Below are positions 33,735-43,912 of a stretch of 64,000 bases of DNA, one piece after another. This DNA is from Clostridiaceae bacterium (GTDB lineage: Bacteria; Bacillota; Clostridia; DSM-8532). Below the pieces are notes generated by a model. That model saw nothing but the letters and a program-made list of their open reading frames with translations, was not told where the DNA came from and searched no databases. Position numbers and translations under genes: made by a program. The stretch spans positions 1 to 64,000 of the forward strand of contig JAAYLX010000025.1 of the NCBI GenBank assembly GCA_012521705.1, given 5' to 3'. Positions within the stretch are counted from its first letter, which is position 1; every line of letters begins with the position of its first letter.

Positions 33735-34881
33735 ATGGATAATATTATTCTTTATTATACTTTCTGTATCAATTCTATGGATATTTGGCCCTGATGCGGA
33801 TGAAAATACTGCGGACGGGCATTTGTCTTTTAATGGGCAGAATACCGCTGTACCTGCCCCTTCATCTTTGGCACCTTCCGAAAAACCTCTCTATAATTAT
33901 TTTAAGGTAGAGGAACATGAGTCAGGTTTTGATCTTATTATGCATGTTATAGAACTTGACCTTTCCAATCCCCTGCTTGAAATAAGGCCGGTGAGTTCCC
34001 ACACAACACTGTTTGGATATGAGTATCTGAGTAAGATAAATGAAAAATGGGATGCCAGGGTTTCTATAAATGGCGGATTCTCGCATACTGACGGGCTTTT
34101 GGGTGGAATGTATGCCATAGAAAATGAATTATATGTTCCCGCTACAGGAATGTATCCTGTTCTGTTCAAGGAAAATGACAAAGTTTTTATCAAAGACGCA
34201 TCAACCAGGGTATGGATTGAAGGTTCTGTGAAACTTGAGAATTTCCATTTTAACAAATATCCCGATAGAGAAGGACTGTATGTTTTTACTCCGGCCTATG
34301 GTTCACAGAACAGGGTAAGACAACCTCATCTTAATATTGTTGTCTCAGGGGGAGAGGTCAGAGGAAGCTTAATTAGTCATGACTCCTGTGAAATACCCAG
34401 GGATGGTTTTTTGATAAGTGCTATCGGGGAGAATTATAAAAAGAAATTGAAAGATATTGAAGCGGGAATGAATCTTAAAATTGTTTTTGAGACTAATTCC
34501 GATTCGGGCAAAATTGCCGGTTTCGACTGGGCATACGAATGCGGGAGCTGGATTTTGAAAGATGGAGAGACAGTGGTTCCGGACTTTGACACCTGGGTTG
34601 GTACACTTAATGTCCGGACCCCCAGAACTGCTGTTGGATTAAAGGACGACGGAAAAATGGTCTTTGTGGTGGCAGACGGCCGCCAGAAAGGCTTGAGTGA
34701 TGGCCTTACGGGTCGTGAACTTGCCGAGAGGCTTCAAAAGATGGATGTAAAAGACGCGGTATTTCTGGATGGAGGGGCTTCCTCCGAGCTGATTATAGAC
34801 GGGGAAATTATAAACAGCCCGTCAGCCGGCCGGGAGAGAATGTTGGCATCGGCTTTCATCATCAGGGAAAAGACCCAGTGA
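33724..34881 (+). CDS. Phosphodiester glycosidase family (NAGPA/DUF2233) exoprotein
   Basis: About 385 residues from GTG 33724, nine bases after GGAG and overlapping the FlgJ-like gene. The signal/anchor helix KWIILFFIILSVSILWIFG is followed by a NAGPA domain with INGGFSH, RTAVGLKDDGKMVFVVADGR and the C-terminal VFLDGGASSEL motif. Family members cleave N-acetylglucosamine or other sugars from phosphodiesters, and in bacteria probably act on wall or exopolymer linkages. Coupling to rod genes is notable: it may clear wall material around the basal body. That role is inferred. Confidence 0.82.
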   Translation: MKNKWIILFFIILSVSILWIFGPDADENTADGHLSFNGQNTAVPAPSSLAPSEKPLYNYFKVEEHESGFDLIMHVIELDLSNPLLEIRPVSSHTTLFGYEYLSKINEKWDARVSINGGFSHTDGLLGGMYAIENELYVPATGMYPVLFKENDKVFIKDASTRVWIEGSVKLENFHFNKYPDREGLYVFTPAYGSQNRVRQPHLNIVVSGGEVRGSLISHDSCEIPRDGFLISAIGENYKKKLKDIEAGMNLKIVFETNSDSGKIAGFDWAYECGSWILKDGETVVPDFDTWVGTLNVRTPRTAVGLKDDGKMVFVVADGRQKGLSDGLTGRELAERLQKMDVKDAVFLDGGASSELIIDGEIINSPSAGRERMLASAFIIREKTQ

Positions 34882-35043
34882 GAAGTGTAAAGTTTAAATG
34901 TCCATGTTGCTACTTTTATCTGGGGCAATAGCAGACAATCAGACTTTGAGACTTACAGCTTTCCTGAGCCGAGGACGTGAAAAGGCTAATTGTCTGAAAC
35001 AGCTGTTGATGTACCGTCATATAGCACAATTTTCCGATACACG
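34882..35043. other. Intergenic stretch carrying the repeated GCCGAGGACGTGAAAA motif
   Basis: The motif at 34968-34983 lies inside a longer element beginning GCTTTCCTGAGCC. The 27-bp element agrees at 22 positions with 18130-18155. AGACAAT (about 34933) and ATTGTCT (about 34988) could close a stem around it. It may be a small structured RNA or a protein site. It does not match the SRP RNA core sometimes found near recR. Confidence 0.45.
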
Positions 35044-35073
35044 TTGAATAGTATAAGTTAAATGATTTATAAT
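35044..35073 (+). promoter_or_regulatory. Putative sigma-A promoter of ybaB-recR
   Basis: TTGAAT (35044-35049) and TATAAT (35068-35073) are separated by 18 bases, 43 bases before the ybaB ATG. Confidence 0.6.
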
Positions 35074-35115
35074 GATATACAATAGCTCGAAAAACAGAAG
35101 GAGAGATAAACTTTT

Positions 35116-35466
35116 ATGGCAAAGCACGGATTTCCCAGAGGTATGGGGATGGGCGGAAATTTAAACAACCTTATGAAGCAGGCCCAGAAAATGCAGGAGC
35201 AAATGCTGAAGGCTCAGGAAGAGCTTGCTGAAAAGACAGTGGAAGCCACAGTCGGTGGCGGGGCTGTAACAGTAGTAGCCACCGGTGCAAAAGAAATAAA
35301 AGAAATTCGTATTTCCAAAGAAGCAGTTGATCCCGATGATGTGGAGACATTGCAGGATCTTGTTCTTGCGGCTGTTAATGAGGCTTTGAGACAGGCCGAT
35401 GAACTTGCTAAAAATATGATGGGTGGCCTTACCGGAGGCTTAGGCAATATCCCGGGACTATTCTAA
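35116..35466 (+). CDS. YbaB/EbfC nucleoid-associated protein
   Basis: 116 residues. The typical N-terminus [16 protein letters not shown] and the [27 protein letters not shown] core are present, with a Gly-rich C-terminus. It binds DNA as a dimer and is nearly always next to recR, as here (3-bp gap). dnaX, the common third partner, is not in the window. Confidence 0.93.
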   Translation: MAKHGFPRGMGMGGNLNNLMKQAQKMQEQMLKAQEELAEKTVEATVGGGAVTVVATGAKEIKEIRISKEAVDPDDVETLQDLVLAAVNEALRQADELAKNMMGGLTGGLGNIPGLF

Positions 35467-35469
35467 GTT

Positions 35470-36069
35470 ATGGATCAATTTGCATTACCAGTACAAAAAC
35501 TAATTGAAGAATTTGAAAAGCTGCCGGGCATTGGTCGAAAGACAGCCCAGCGGCTTGCTTTTCATGTCCTGAATTTACCTGAAGAAAGGGTTACGGGGTT
35601 TGCAAAAGCACTTGTAGAGGCCAAGCGGAAGACAACCTCATGTTCTGTCTGCGGGAATCTTACCGATGTTGATCCATGCCGTATTTGCTCGTCAGCAAAA
35701 CGTGACCACAGCGTTATCTGCGTTGTCCAGAGCGCGAGGGATGTGGCTGCAATGGAGAGAATCCGGGAGTTCAGAGGAGTGTACCATGTCCTTAACGGGC
35801 TCATTTCTCCACTGGATGGCACAGGGCCTGATGATATTAACATAAAGTCGCTTATAAAGCGTGTGGCTCATGAAAAAATAAAGGAAGTAATTCTTGCCAC
35901 AAGCCCCACTGTAGAAGGGGAAGCAACCGCGGTATATATTTCAAAAATACTCAAGCCCATGGGCGTCAGAACCACAAGAATAGCCCAGGGGATTGCGGTC
36001 GGCGGTGACCTTGAATACGCAGACGAGATAACACTGTACAAATCCCTGGAAGGCAGAAGGGAAATATAG
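35470..36069 (+). CDS. recR: Recombination mediator RecR
   Basis: 199 residues, standard length. The helix-hairpin-helix [17 protein letters not shown] is followed by a CxxC...CxxC zinc finger ([16 protein letters not shown]) and the Toprim domain ([35 protein letters not shown]). It acts with RecF/RecO to load RecA on gaps. Confidence 0.97.
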   Translation: MDQFALPVQKLIEEFEKLPGIGRKTAQRLAFHVLNLPEERVTGFAKALVEAKRKTTSCSVCGNLTDVDPCRICSSAKRDHSVICVVQSARDVAAMERIREFRGVYHVLNGLISPLDGTGPDDINIKSLIKRVAHEKIKEVILATSPTVEGEATAVYISKILKPMGVRTTRIAQGIAVGGDLEYADEITLYKSLEGRREI

Positions 36070-36233
36070 TTTTGTTATGTAATCTGTCTGTTTACACATC
36101 TTTCAATCATAGGATTTAGCAGGAAACCACAGGGAAAAGGAAAAAGAATTGCCTTGGAACTATGGTTTTTTATTATATTACCGATGTTATTTACGTATGT
36201 TAATGTGATAATTGAAATTAAGGAGCTGATTCT

Positions 36234-36605
36234 ATGGCAAAAAGAATAAGGGTTAAACCGAGTAAGCCGATGTCACTAATGGGCATGATTGTTGGTATTA
36301 TTTTTGTGCTGATTGGATTAATCGCAGTGATTCCCAATTTCGGCATATTCGGTATATTCTGGACCACTATAGCCATTGGTGTCACAGGATATCAAGCCTA
36401 CAACTTTTTTGGTGAAAAAGGCATTTCCTCATGGGAGATAGACATAGACAACGGTTACAATGAAGAGAAGAATATTACGACAACAACTGCAAACAGTGAT
36501 TTTGAATCAAGGCTTAGAAAACTGAACAGACTTAAGGAAGATGGTTTGATAACTGAAGAAGAATTCCTGAAAAAGCGTGAGGAAATTATGCGGGAAAAGT
36601 GGTAG
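36234..36605 (+). CDS. Small membrane protein with C-terminal SHOCT domain
   Basis: 123 residues. Two hydrophobic segments (about 15-33 and 38-57) are followed by a linker and a SHOCT helix motif (LRKLNRLKEDGLITEEEFLKKREEI). SHOCT domains mediate oligomerisation or binding. AAGGAGCTG lies before the ATG. Function unknown. Confidence 0.75.
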   Translation: MAKRIRVKPSKPMSLMGMIVGIIFVLIGLIAVIPNFGIFGIFWTTIAIGVTGYQAYNFFGEKGISSWEIDIDNGYNEEKNITTTTANSDFESRLRKLNRLKEDGLITEEEFLKKREEIMREKW

Positions 36606-36690
36606 AAAGAGACAAAATCAGAGTTATAATGGGCATACCGGCACTGAAACGTGATATAATGAAACTAAAATAAATAATGAGGTTTTTTCT

Positions 36691-37563
36691 ATGAAAGTCA
36701 GAAAGGCAATTATTCCGGCAGCCGGATTAGGCACACGTTTTCTTCCTGCGACCAAGGCACAGCCAAAAGAAATGCTGCCCATAGTTGATAAACCCACAAT
36801 TCAGTACATTATAGAAGAGGCAATCGCCTCGGGCATTGAGAGCATACTTATTATTACAGGACGCGGAAAGCGCGCCATTGAAGACCATTTTGACAGATCC
36901 CTCGAACTTGAGGATGAATTGAGGAAAAAGAATAAAGAAGAGCTTCTGTCTCAAATCCAACAGATCGCTGACCTTGCAGACATCCATTACATCCGCCAGA
37001 AAGAAGCAAAGGGTCTTGGACACGCGATTTACTGTGCCCGCAACTTTATCGGCAACGAACCGTTTGCTATTCTTCTTGGTGACGACATCGTAGATTCTGA
37101 AAAACCCTGTCTCAAACAGATGATGGAGGTCTATTCCGAGTACAAAACATCCATTTTGGGCGTGCAACATGTAAGTATGGAAGATGTGGAAAAGTACGGG
37201 ATTGTCGCAGGCAGACAAGTTGACGACCGTGTTTTCAAGGTAAACACCCTTGTTGAGAAGCCCGAAAAAGACAAGGCTCCTTCCAATCTTGCCATACTGG
37301 GAAGGTATATTGTTACTCCGAGGCTGTTTGATTTCCTTGAAAAAGCGACACCCGGAGTAAACGGAGAGATTCAGTTGACCGATTCACTATGCGATCTGGC
37401 AAAAGTGGAACCCATGTATGCCTATGATTTCATTGGCAAAAGGTATGACGTGGGCAACAAAATCGGTTTTTTGCAGGCGACAGTAGAATTCGCACTAAAG
37501 AGAGAAGACCTTAAATCTGAATTTCAGGAATATCTTAAAGACATAGTCAGGAGCTTTGAATAA
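36691..37563 (+). CDS. galU: UTP-glucose-1-phosphate uridylyltransferase
   Basis: 290 residues. The nucleotidyltransferase motif AAGLGTRFLPATKAQPKEMLPI and the central GDDIVD, VEKP and GEIQLTDSL are intact. It makes UDP-glucose for wall polymers and exopolysaccharide. A bidirectional terminator follows. Confidence 0.95.
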   Translation: MKVRKAIIPAAGLGTRFLPATKAQPKEMLPIVDKPTIQYIIEEAIASGIESILIITGRGKRAIEDHFDRSLELEDELRKKNKEELLSQIQQIADLADIHYIRQKEAKGLGHAIYCARNFIGNEPFAILLGDDIVDSEKPCLKQMMEVYSEYKTSILGVQHVSMEDVEKYGIVAGRQVDDRVFKVNTLVEKPEKDKAPSNLAILGRYIVTPRLFDFLEKATPGVNGEIQLTDSLCDLAKVEPMYAYDFIGKRYDVGNKIGFLQATVEFALKREDLKSEFQEYLKDIVRSFE

Positions 37564-37691
37564 CAAAGGGTTTATAAAGATAAAAGACAAGGACAAAAAC
37601 GAGGTTCAGATAAAAAAGAAAGCAAAGAAAAAGTGCTCCGGATAAATAATGACTTTGAAAAAAAGTACTTTTATAAAGAAAATTATAAATT

Positions 37692-37728
37692 AAAAAAGGC
37701 AACGCCAAACTAAGCGTTGCCTTTTATT
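37692..37728. terminator. Bidirectional terminator between galU and mecA
   Basis: AAAAAGGCAACGC and GCGTTGCCTTTT form a strong stem with A's on one side and T's on the other, serving both converging genes. Confidence 0.92.
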
Positions 37729-37778
37729 ATCTGTCACAATTTTAATCCAGGAGTTTGAGTCCTTCTGATTTAAAGCCC

Positions 37779-38402
37779 TCAGAATCTTGCAAAGAACTCA
37801 ACTGCGTTTTCTTTAACTATAAGTTTCCCGTACTCGTTAAGGTAGCCTTCAAAGAAGTCCACATTCTGCATCCTGTCTGCATATTCGCTCATTATTCCAT
37901 AGAAGCGGCTTTCATTTTTGATGTTGCCTTCTATGGAGGAGAGTATAAGGTAATAGGTACCTTCATGGTTTATGACCCTGCTTCTGCCCGTGTAAAGAGG
38001 CGCTATCTGAGCGCAAAGCGCACACAGCTCATCGAAGCCCTCGATGGCGTATATAAGCATTGTGGAGCAGATTGATGCAGTCTTTTTCTTTGAAACAAGC
38101 TCCTTTCTCCTGTATCTGTTTTTGATGAACTTATGGATGGATTCAAAATCGTTCTCTTCGTCAACCCGGGTGATGGTGATAACAAAACCATGATCCACAT
38201 CAGAAACAGCTTCTATGCAAAGCTGGGACTCATGTGCATCAAAACCCAGCTCGAGTTCGGCCTGCTCCATAAGATCCCAAAACAGTTCCTGGGTCTCAGG
38301 GGAATTATAGTTAAAGGTATCCAGATCTATGTCACGCTCTTCAAGATCGTCATAGGATACGAATATTCTTATTTTATTTTCGCCCACTCTTTCAATTCTC
38401 AT
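37779..38402 (-). CDS. mecA: MecA-family adaptor protein
   Basis: 207 residues. The N-terminal domain (MRIERVGENKIRIFVSYDDLEERDID, ETQELFWDLMEQAELELGF) binds substrates, an acidic-to-basic linker follows, and the C-terminal domain (about 115-200) would dock to ClpC. In B. subtilis MecA delivers ComK and sporulation regulators to ClpCP. It is a lone minus-strand gene between galU and maf. Confidence 0.88.
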   Translation of the reverse strand: MRIERVGENKIRIFVSYDDLEERDIDLDTFNYNSPETQELFWDLMEQAELELGFDAHESQLCIEAVSDVDHGFVITITRVDEENDFESIHKFIKNRYRRKELVSKKKTASICSTMLIYAIEGFDELCALCAQIAPLYTGRSRVINHEGTYYLILSSIEGNIKNESRFYGIMSEYADRMQNVDFFEGYLNEYGKLIVKENAVEFFARF

Positions 38403-38718
38403 TTTTATAGTCCCTTTTCTTTAAATTCCGTGTAAACGGATGAAAATCAAGTTATTGGCTTAATTACCAGTCTTAACTGGACAATCTGCCATTATCTTGA
38501 TATATATTATACTTATAGTATCGTCAAAAGAGAAGTAACAAATTATGCATTTATATTATATTCATGTACCAAAATAAGTTGTATGATTATAAAGTTATAA
38601 ACTTTATATATTCCATACCGACTTTTGTAAGTGTATAATTTAATTGTATTTTTATTTTTATATTACATATTATATTTACCCAATTTCCCGACGGAAATAA
38701 TTTACGTTTGAGGTTGCT
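38403..38718. promoter_or_regulatory. AT-rich divergent promoter region of mecA and maf
   Basis: 316 bases with very low GC and no gene. ATAAAGTT/AACTTTAT forms an inverted repeat near 38590-38611. A TATAAT at about 38633-38638 is 80 bases before maf. Exact -35 elements are not clear. Confidence 0.4.
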
Positions 38719-39333
38719 ATGTTAAAACTTGTATTGGCATCGGAATCACCGCGCAGAATAGAGTTGCTGAAACAGATAGGGATTGATTTTGACATAATAC
38801 CGGCAAACATAGACGAAAGCCCGAAAGAATTTGCTGAAGCCGGGAAATACGCAATGGAGATGTCCCGGAGAAAAGCTCTGTCTGTTGCAGAAGATATTCG
38901 CACGAAAGTTTCCGGCGGGACATTGGTGCTCGGCGCAGATACGATAGTAGCCGTGGATGGCCTAATTCTTGGCAAGCCGGCTGATAGCGCTGATGCAGAA
39001 CATATGTTAAAATTACTTGAAAACAAATGGCATGAGGTAATAACGGGAATTACCCTGGTTCAGACTTCAAATTTGGAAATAATATCGGATATGGAAGTAA
39101 CCCGGGTAAAATTCTCAGCCTATCCCGAAGGGTTTCTTGCCCGCTATATAGCATCAGGGGAGCCTTTTGACAAAGCAGGGGGATATGGGATCCAGGGCCT
39201 GGGAAGCCTCATGGTGGAACGGATTGAAGGATGCTACTTCAATGTAATGGGGCTGCCACTTTTCAGGCTCTCAAGAATACTGGAGAGACAGGGACATGAG
39301 GTTTTATCCTGGATGAAAGCATTAGATATATAA
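38719..39333 (+). CDS. maf: Maf nucleoside triphosphate pyrophosphatase
   Basis: 204 residues. [16 protein letters not shown] at the N-terminus, [10 protein letters not shown], and the C-terminal GGYGIQG are the family active-site motifs. Maf/YhdE hydrolyses dTTP, UTP and modified nucleotides. It precedes mreBCD as in many Firmicutes. Confidence 0.95.
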   Translation: MLKLVLASESPRRIELLKQIGIDFDIIPANIDESPKEFAEAGKYAMEMSRRKALSVAEDIRTKVSGGTLVLGADTIVAVDGLILGKPADSADAEHMLKLLENKWHEVITGITLVQTSNLEIISDMEVTRVKFSAYPEGFLARYIASGEPFDKAGGYGIQGLGSLMVERIEGCYFNVMGLPLFRLSRILERQGHEVLSWMKALDI

Positions 39334-39386
39334 TTTTTGACATAATACAGAACGAAAGAAAACTTGATAAGGAGAGAAATAAAAAC

Positions 39387-40406
39387 ATGGCACTTTTTTC
39401 AAAAGAAATTGGAATTGATCTTGGTACAGCAAATACACTGGTTTATCTTAAGGGGAAGGGTATAATACTGCGTGAGCCATCAGTTGTGGCTGTCAATAAC
39501 AGTACCGGACAGATTTTGGCGGTAGGTCTTGAAGCAAAGGAAATGATCGGCAGGACCCCGGGCAACATTACTGCAATTCGCCCGTTGAAAGATGGTGTTA
39601 TTGCCGATTTCGAGACAACTCAGGGTATGCTTAAATACTTTATTAAGAAGGCCATCGGCAACAATCCTTTTGTTCGCCCAAGGGTTATTATATGTGTTCC
39701 TTCAGGGGTCACTGAAGTTGAAAAAAGAGCTGTTGTGGATTCTGCAATATCTGCCGGAGCAAAAGAAGCATATCTCATTGAAGAGCCCATGGCCTCTGCA
39801 ATAGGCGGCGGCCTTCCTGTTGCTGAGCCTTCAGGAAGCATGGTGGTTGATATAGGCGGCGGAACAAGCGAAGTTGCCGTTATTTCACTGGGCGGTATTG
39901 TTGTAAGCCGCTCTCTCAGAATTGGCGGAGACGAATTCGACGAAGCAATAATTTCATATATTAAAAAAGAATACAATTTGATGATAGGTGAAAGAACTGC
40001 CGAAGCCATCAAGCTCAAGATAGGTTCCGCATACCCGCTTGAGGAGGAGGAAACCTACAATGTAAGCGGTCGTGACCTTGTCACAGGGCTTCCGAAGGAA
40101 CTTGCAATTTCCAGCATGGAAATTCGCGAAGCATTAAAGGAACCTGTATGCGCAGTAATTGACTCCATAAAGCTCACCCTTGAGAAGACGCCACCTGAAC
40201 TTGCGTCAGATATTATGGAACGCGGAATTATGCTGGCAGGCGGCGGTGCTTTCTTAAAGGGACTGGACAAACTTATCAGTGAGGAGACCGGAATACCTGT
40301 ATTTATGGCGGAACATCCCCTGGACTGTGTCGCATTGGGCACAGGTAAAGTGCTGGAGGAGCTCGACACTTTAAGTACAGTGCTTCTGACTTCAAGAAGA
40401 AAGTAA
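39387..40406 (+). CDS. mreB: Rod-shape protein MreB
   Basis: 339 residues; actin-fold motifs [30 protein letters not shown] and [13 protein letters not shown]. It heads the mre operon, which distinguishes it from the Mbl paralogue at 30267. AAGGAGAG precedes the ATG. Confidence 0.96.
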   Translation: MALFSKEIGIDLGTANTLVYLKGKGIILREPSVVAVNNSTGQILAVGLEAKEMIGRTPGNITAIRPLKDGVIADFETTQGMLKYFIKKAIGNNPFVRPRVIICVPSGVTEVEKRAVVDSAISAGAKEAYLIEEPMASAIGGGLPVAEPSGSMVVDIGGGTSEVAVISLGGIVVSRSLRIGGDEFDEAIISYIKKEYNLMIGERTAEAIKLKIGSAYPLEEEETYNVSGRDLVTGLPKELAISSMEIREALKEPVCAVIDSIKLTLEKTPPELASDIMERGIMLAGGGAFLKGLDKLISEETGIPVFMAEHPLDCVALGTGKVLEELDTLSTVLLTSRRK

Positions 40407-40422
40407 GAGGAGGATTCTTTTT

Positions 40423-41247
40423 TTGAGAAGGATCTTTACCAACAAGATTTTTGTGTTTTCATTGATCGTTGTACTTCTTCTTACTCTGGCTGCTGTGTCC
40501 TACAATGAAAAGAATGGTGTCAACGTCATTAGCAATATAATAAGCATACCGGCTGTTCCTTTCCAGAAGGCAGTTACTTTCATGGATGAAAAAATCAGCG
40601 ATTTCTTTGGCTATTTTGAAGATATCAAAAAGACCAAGGCTGAGAATGAAGAACTCAGACAGAGAATAAACGAGCTTGAACAGGAAATTCTGGATATAGA
40701 AAAACTTAAAAAGGAAAACAGGGAACTCAGGGATGTATTAAACTATAAGAATCAATATGAAGAATACGAGTTCCTGGGTTCAAGCATTATTGCCAAAGAC
40801 CCGGGCAACTGGTTTGATGTATTTACAATCGACAGGGGAAGCAAGGACCAAATAACAGTGGACTCCCCTGTTGTTACTGCTTATGGACTTGTTGGAAGAA
40901 TATCAAAAATTGACGCCTTTTCTTCCAAAGTCGTATCTATTATTGACATGGACAGTACTGTAAGTGCCCGTCTCTCTAAATCCAGGGATCTGATTGTTGT
41001 CAGAGGTGACTTGGAACTTAGAAACCAGGGACAATGCAGGGCCGATTACATACCACCCGATGCTGATGTGCAGCCGGGGGATACGGTTGAGACTTCAGGC
41101 ATTGGAGGCATTTTCCCGAAAGGCATAGTCATCGGCAAAGTAGTAAAAGTTGTCAAGAATGAAGGACAGTACGATTCATATGCTATTATTGAACCGGTGG
41201 TAGACTTTAAGAGGCTGGAGGAAGTTATAGTACTGAAAAAGAAATAA
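40423..41247 (+). CDS. mreC: Rod-shape protein MreC
   Basis: 274 residues from TTG 40423 (AGAGGAGG upstream). One N-terminal membrane helix, a coiled coil (about 65-105) and two beta-barrel domains (GLVGRISKIDAFSSKV, GDTVETSGIGGIFPKGIVIGKV) are present. It links MreB to the elongasome PBP2. Confidence 0.95.
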   Translation: MRRIFTNKIFVFSLIVVLLLTLAAVSYNEKNGVNVISNIISIPAVPFQKAVTFMDEKISDFFGYFEDIKKTKAENEELRQRINELEQEILDIEKLKKENRELRDVLNYKNQYEEYEFLGSSIIAKDPGNWFDVFTIDRGSKDQITVDSPVVTAYGLVGRISKIDAFSSKVVSIIDMDSTVSARLSKSRDLIVVRGDLELRNQGQCRADYIPPDADVQPGDTVETSGIGGIFPKGIVIGKVVKVVKNEGQYDSYAIIEPVVDFKRLEEVIVLKKK

Positions 41248-41257
41248 GAGAGGAAAA

Positions 41258-41779
41258 ATGAAGTACCGAATATTAGCAACTTCTGTCCTGGTACTGGTGG
41301 TTGCGTTTTTACAAAGCACTATTTGCGAATACATAGAATTTTTGTCCATAAGGCCCAATCTTTTTATTGTAATGTTGGTTATTGTCGCTTTGCTGCGAAA
41401 TCCGGTTGAAAGTGCCGTAATGGGCGTCCTGTTAGGTCTTTCGTTTGACATTCTTATGGGTAAATCGCTGGGCTGGTATGGGCTTTTGTTTTTTTTGATA
41501 TCAATCCCCATTTCATCGGTGAATGAAAAAATATACAGGGAAAAGTTTTTGGTTTTATTTGCCTTTACTTTTTTAAGTACATTAATTATTGAACTTATGT
41601 TTTATTTGATTATCTTTTTGTTTAAAGACTACGGCAACCTGCCCTATGTTTTTTCAAGGATTGTACTGCCGGAATCAATATATAACAGCATACTTGTATT
41701 GCCGCTGTTTGGGCCTATCTCCAAAGCATATACCTTAATTGACAGTTTCGACAGAAGGAGGAACAGGTTATCAGCATGA
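41258..41779 (+). CDS. mreD: Rod-shape protein MreD
   Basis: 173 residues with five or six hydrophobic helices. It has typical MreD length and position between mreC and PBP2, with motifs RPNLFIVMLVIVALLR and GLSFDILMGKSLG. The stop overlaps the PBP2 start by four bases. Confidence 0.92.
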   Translation: MKYRILATSVLVLVVAFLQSTICEYIEFLSIRPNLFIVMLVIVALLRNPVESAVMGVLLGLSFDILMGKSLGWYGLLFFLISIPISSVNEKIYREKFLVLFAFTFLSTLIIELMFYLIIFLFKDYGNLPYVFSRIVLPESIYNSILVLPLFGPISKAYTLIDSFDRRRNRLSA

Positions 41780-43893
41780 ATCACAATCGCGAAGAAAAAA
41801 AACATGAAGGCCTGGACCGCTTTATTATTCTGGCGATATTCATAATTATTGTTACTGTTACATTAATCTATAATCTTGCGAAAATTCAGATTGTAAACGG
41901 ACAAAAGTACAAAGAAGAGTCTGTCTACAGACTTTCTGCCACCGGTAATATCTACCCCAAGAGAGGGGATATTTACGACAGAAATGGCGTGCCCATAGCA
42001 GGAAGCCGTATGGGTTTCTGTGCCCAGTATGTTGATATTAAAATGCCTTCAGAGGAAAAGAACCGTATGCTTCTGGAAATCATCAAGGTTCTTGAGAAGG
42101 ATAACAAGACTGTAAAAAGCAGACTGGACAATTATCTGAGCTTTGATCCCATACGCTTCAAGGTTGAAGACAGGACGGATTTTATTAATTCCATAGTTAA
42201 GACAAAAGAAGACGCAAAATATATCATTACTGCCGAACAGGCTTTTAAGTACCTCAGGGAAAAAACATACGAGATTGCTTCTACATATACCGATGAAGAA
42301 GCATATAAAATCATGAGGCTCCGCTATGAAATACAGATTAGCCAGCCTCGGATCAACAATCCCCTGACATTGGCCGAGGATATTTCGGTAGAAATCATGT
42401 CCGAGCTTGAAGAGAGAAGCAGCGAACTAAAAGGGGTATCAACTTTTGTTAAGCCTTACAGGGAATATTATGAGGCAGCCAGATACCTGCCCCATGTTTT
42501 GGGGTATGTCGGCTCCATAACTGCTGAAGAGCTTGAAAGTTTCAATGCGGAACTTGAAAAAGAGGAAGGCTCGGTTCCTTATTCCCCCCATGACATAGTG
42601 GGCAAAATGGGTATTGAACGCGCGGCTGAAAGACTTTTAAGAGGTGTTCCGGGCAAGACCTTCCTGGAAGTCGATGAAAACGGAAAGACTACCAAATCCT
42701 ATCTGGAACGGCCTGCGTCACCTGGTCAGGATATTTACCTCACTATTGACCTTGAACTCCAGAAAGTCGCACTCAAAGCTCTTAAAGATAATATTGAACT
42801 TATCAGAAAAAATCCCAACAAGAACAAGAAAAACTTCGGTGATGCCGATGCAGGCGCTGTTGTTGTCCAGAATGTAAATACCGGCGAAATACTGGCAATG
42901 GTTAGTTACCCGGATTTTGACCCCTTTGTGTTCCTGGAGAATGATTATGAGAAAATCATGTCCCTATGGAATGATGCAAAGGCTCCCATGGTAAACCGTG
43001 CGACCTCGGGAAGATATGCGCCGGGTTCAACTTACAAGCCCCTTGTCGCCGTGGCGGCGCTGGAAAGCGGTAAAATAACTCCCAATACAAGAATAAACTG
43101 CCCTTATAAAGAGGAAATAGGAAACATGATGTTTACCAATCTGGAAGGGAACCAGGGGAGAATCAATCTTGAAAAAGCCCTCGAAACCTCCAGTAATATG
43201 TACTTCTATAAAGTTGGCGTTCAGACGGGTATAGACAATATCGTAAAATGGGCGAAAATTTTCGGATTCGGAAAACACACAGGAATAGAGATTGGGGAGG
43301 CCGAAGGGTCTATTGCCTCCAAGGAATATAAAAAGAAATATATTGGTGAGGACTGGTATCCGGCAAATACGGCAATGGCTTCCATCGGGCAGCTGTATAA
43401 TGCGTTCACACCCATTCAGTTATCTAACTATATAAGTATAATCGCCAATGATGGAAAGAAGTATACCCCGCATCTTATCAAGATGGCCATTGACGACAAC
43501 GGCACAATCTCTTATGAGCCGTCAACTGAATTTGAACAAATACCTGCAAGTAAATCAACCTTTGCGGCCGTAAAACGCGGTATGCAGGCCGTTGTCAATG
43601 CAACTGACGGTACCGCCGCCAATGTTTTCAAGGATTTTCCCTTTAAGGTTGCCGGTAAGACCGGAACTTCCGAAACAGGATATGAGGCAACATCCTCATC
43701 CAACGGATTGTTTGTGTGCTATGCGCCCTATGACAAGCCGGAAATCGCGGTTGTTGTTGTGGTTGAGCACGGAGTATGGGGATCCTATACCGCACCTATA
43801 GCCAGGGAAATCATGCTTGAATATTTCAGGCTGAATGAAAAGAGAGAAAACAAGCAGGCTACTGACAAAGAAGCTGTTGAAATTATATGGTAA
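41776..43893 (+). CDS. mrdA: Penicillin-binding protein 2 (elongasome transpeptidase)
   Basis: 705 residues. An N-terminal membrane helix is followed by the PBP dimerisation/pedestal domain (about 50-310) and a transpeptidase domain with GSTYKPL (Ser418, Lys421), a TSSN (SxN) motif near 472 and KTGTSE at 628-633. It cross-links lateral-wall peptidoglycan with RodA and MreCD. RodA itself is not in the window. Confidence 0.95.
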   Translation: MNHNREEKKHEGLDRFIILAIFIIIVTVTLIYNLAKIQIVNGQKYKEESVYRLSATGNIYPKRGDIYDRNGVPIAGSRMGFCAQYVDIKMPSEEKNRMLLEIIKVLEKDNKTVKSRLDNYLSFDPIRFKVEDRTDFINSIVKTKEDAKYIITAEQAFKYLREKTYEIASTYTDEEAYKIMRLRYEIQISQPRINNPLTLAEDISVEIMSELEERSSELKGVSTFVKPYREYYEAARYLPHVLGYVGSITAEELESFNAELEKEEGSVPYSPHDIVGKMGIERAAERLLRGVPGKTFLEVDENGKTTKSYLERPASPGQDIYLTIDLELQKVALKALKDNIELIRKNPNKNKKNFGDADAGAVVVQNVNTGEILAMVSYPDFDPFVFLENDYEKIMSLWNDAKAPMVNRATSGRYAPGSTYKPLVAVAALESGKITPNTRINCPYKEEIGNMMFTNLEGNQGRINLEKALETSSNMYFYKVGVQTGIDNIVKWAKIFGFGKHTGIEIGEAEGSIASKEYKKKYIGEDWYPANTAMASIGQLYNAFTPIQLSNYISIIANDGKKYTPHLIKMAIDDNGTISYEPSTEFEQIPASKSTFAAVKRGMQAVVNATDGTAANVFKDFPFKVAGKTGTSETGYEATSSSNGLFVCYAPYDKPEIAVVVVVEHGVWGSYTAPIAREIMLEYFRLNEKRENKQATDKEAVEIIW

Positions 43894-43912
43894 TCGGAGG
43901 GGAGTTATCTCA

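Noticed and set aside
34900-35040. SRP (4.5S-like) RNA near recR
   Set aside because: The conserved core (GGAAGGGAGCAGCC type) is absent; only a repeated GGACG motif is present.
30267-40406. mbl and mreB as an unusual duplication
   Set aside because: Two actin-like paralogues, one beside spoIIID and one heading mreBCD, is the normal arrangement in rod-shaped endospore formers.
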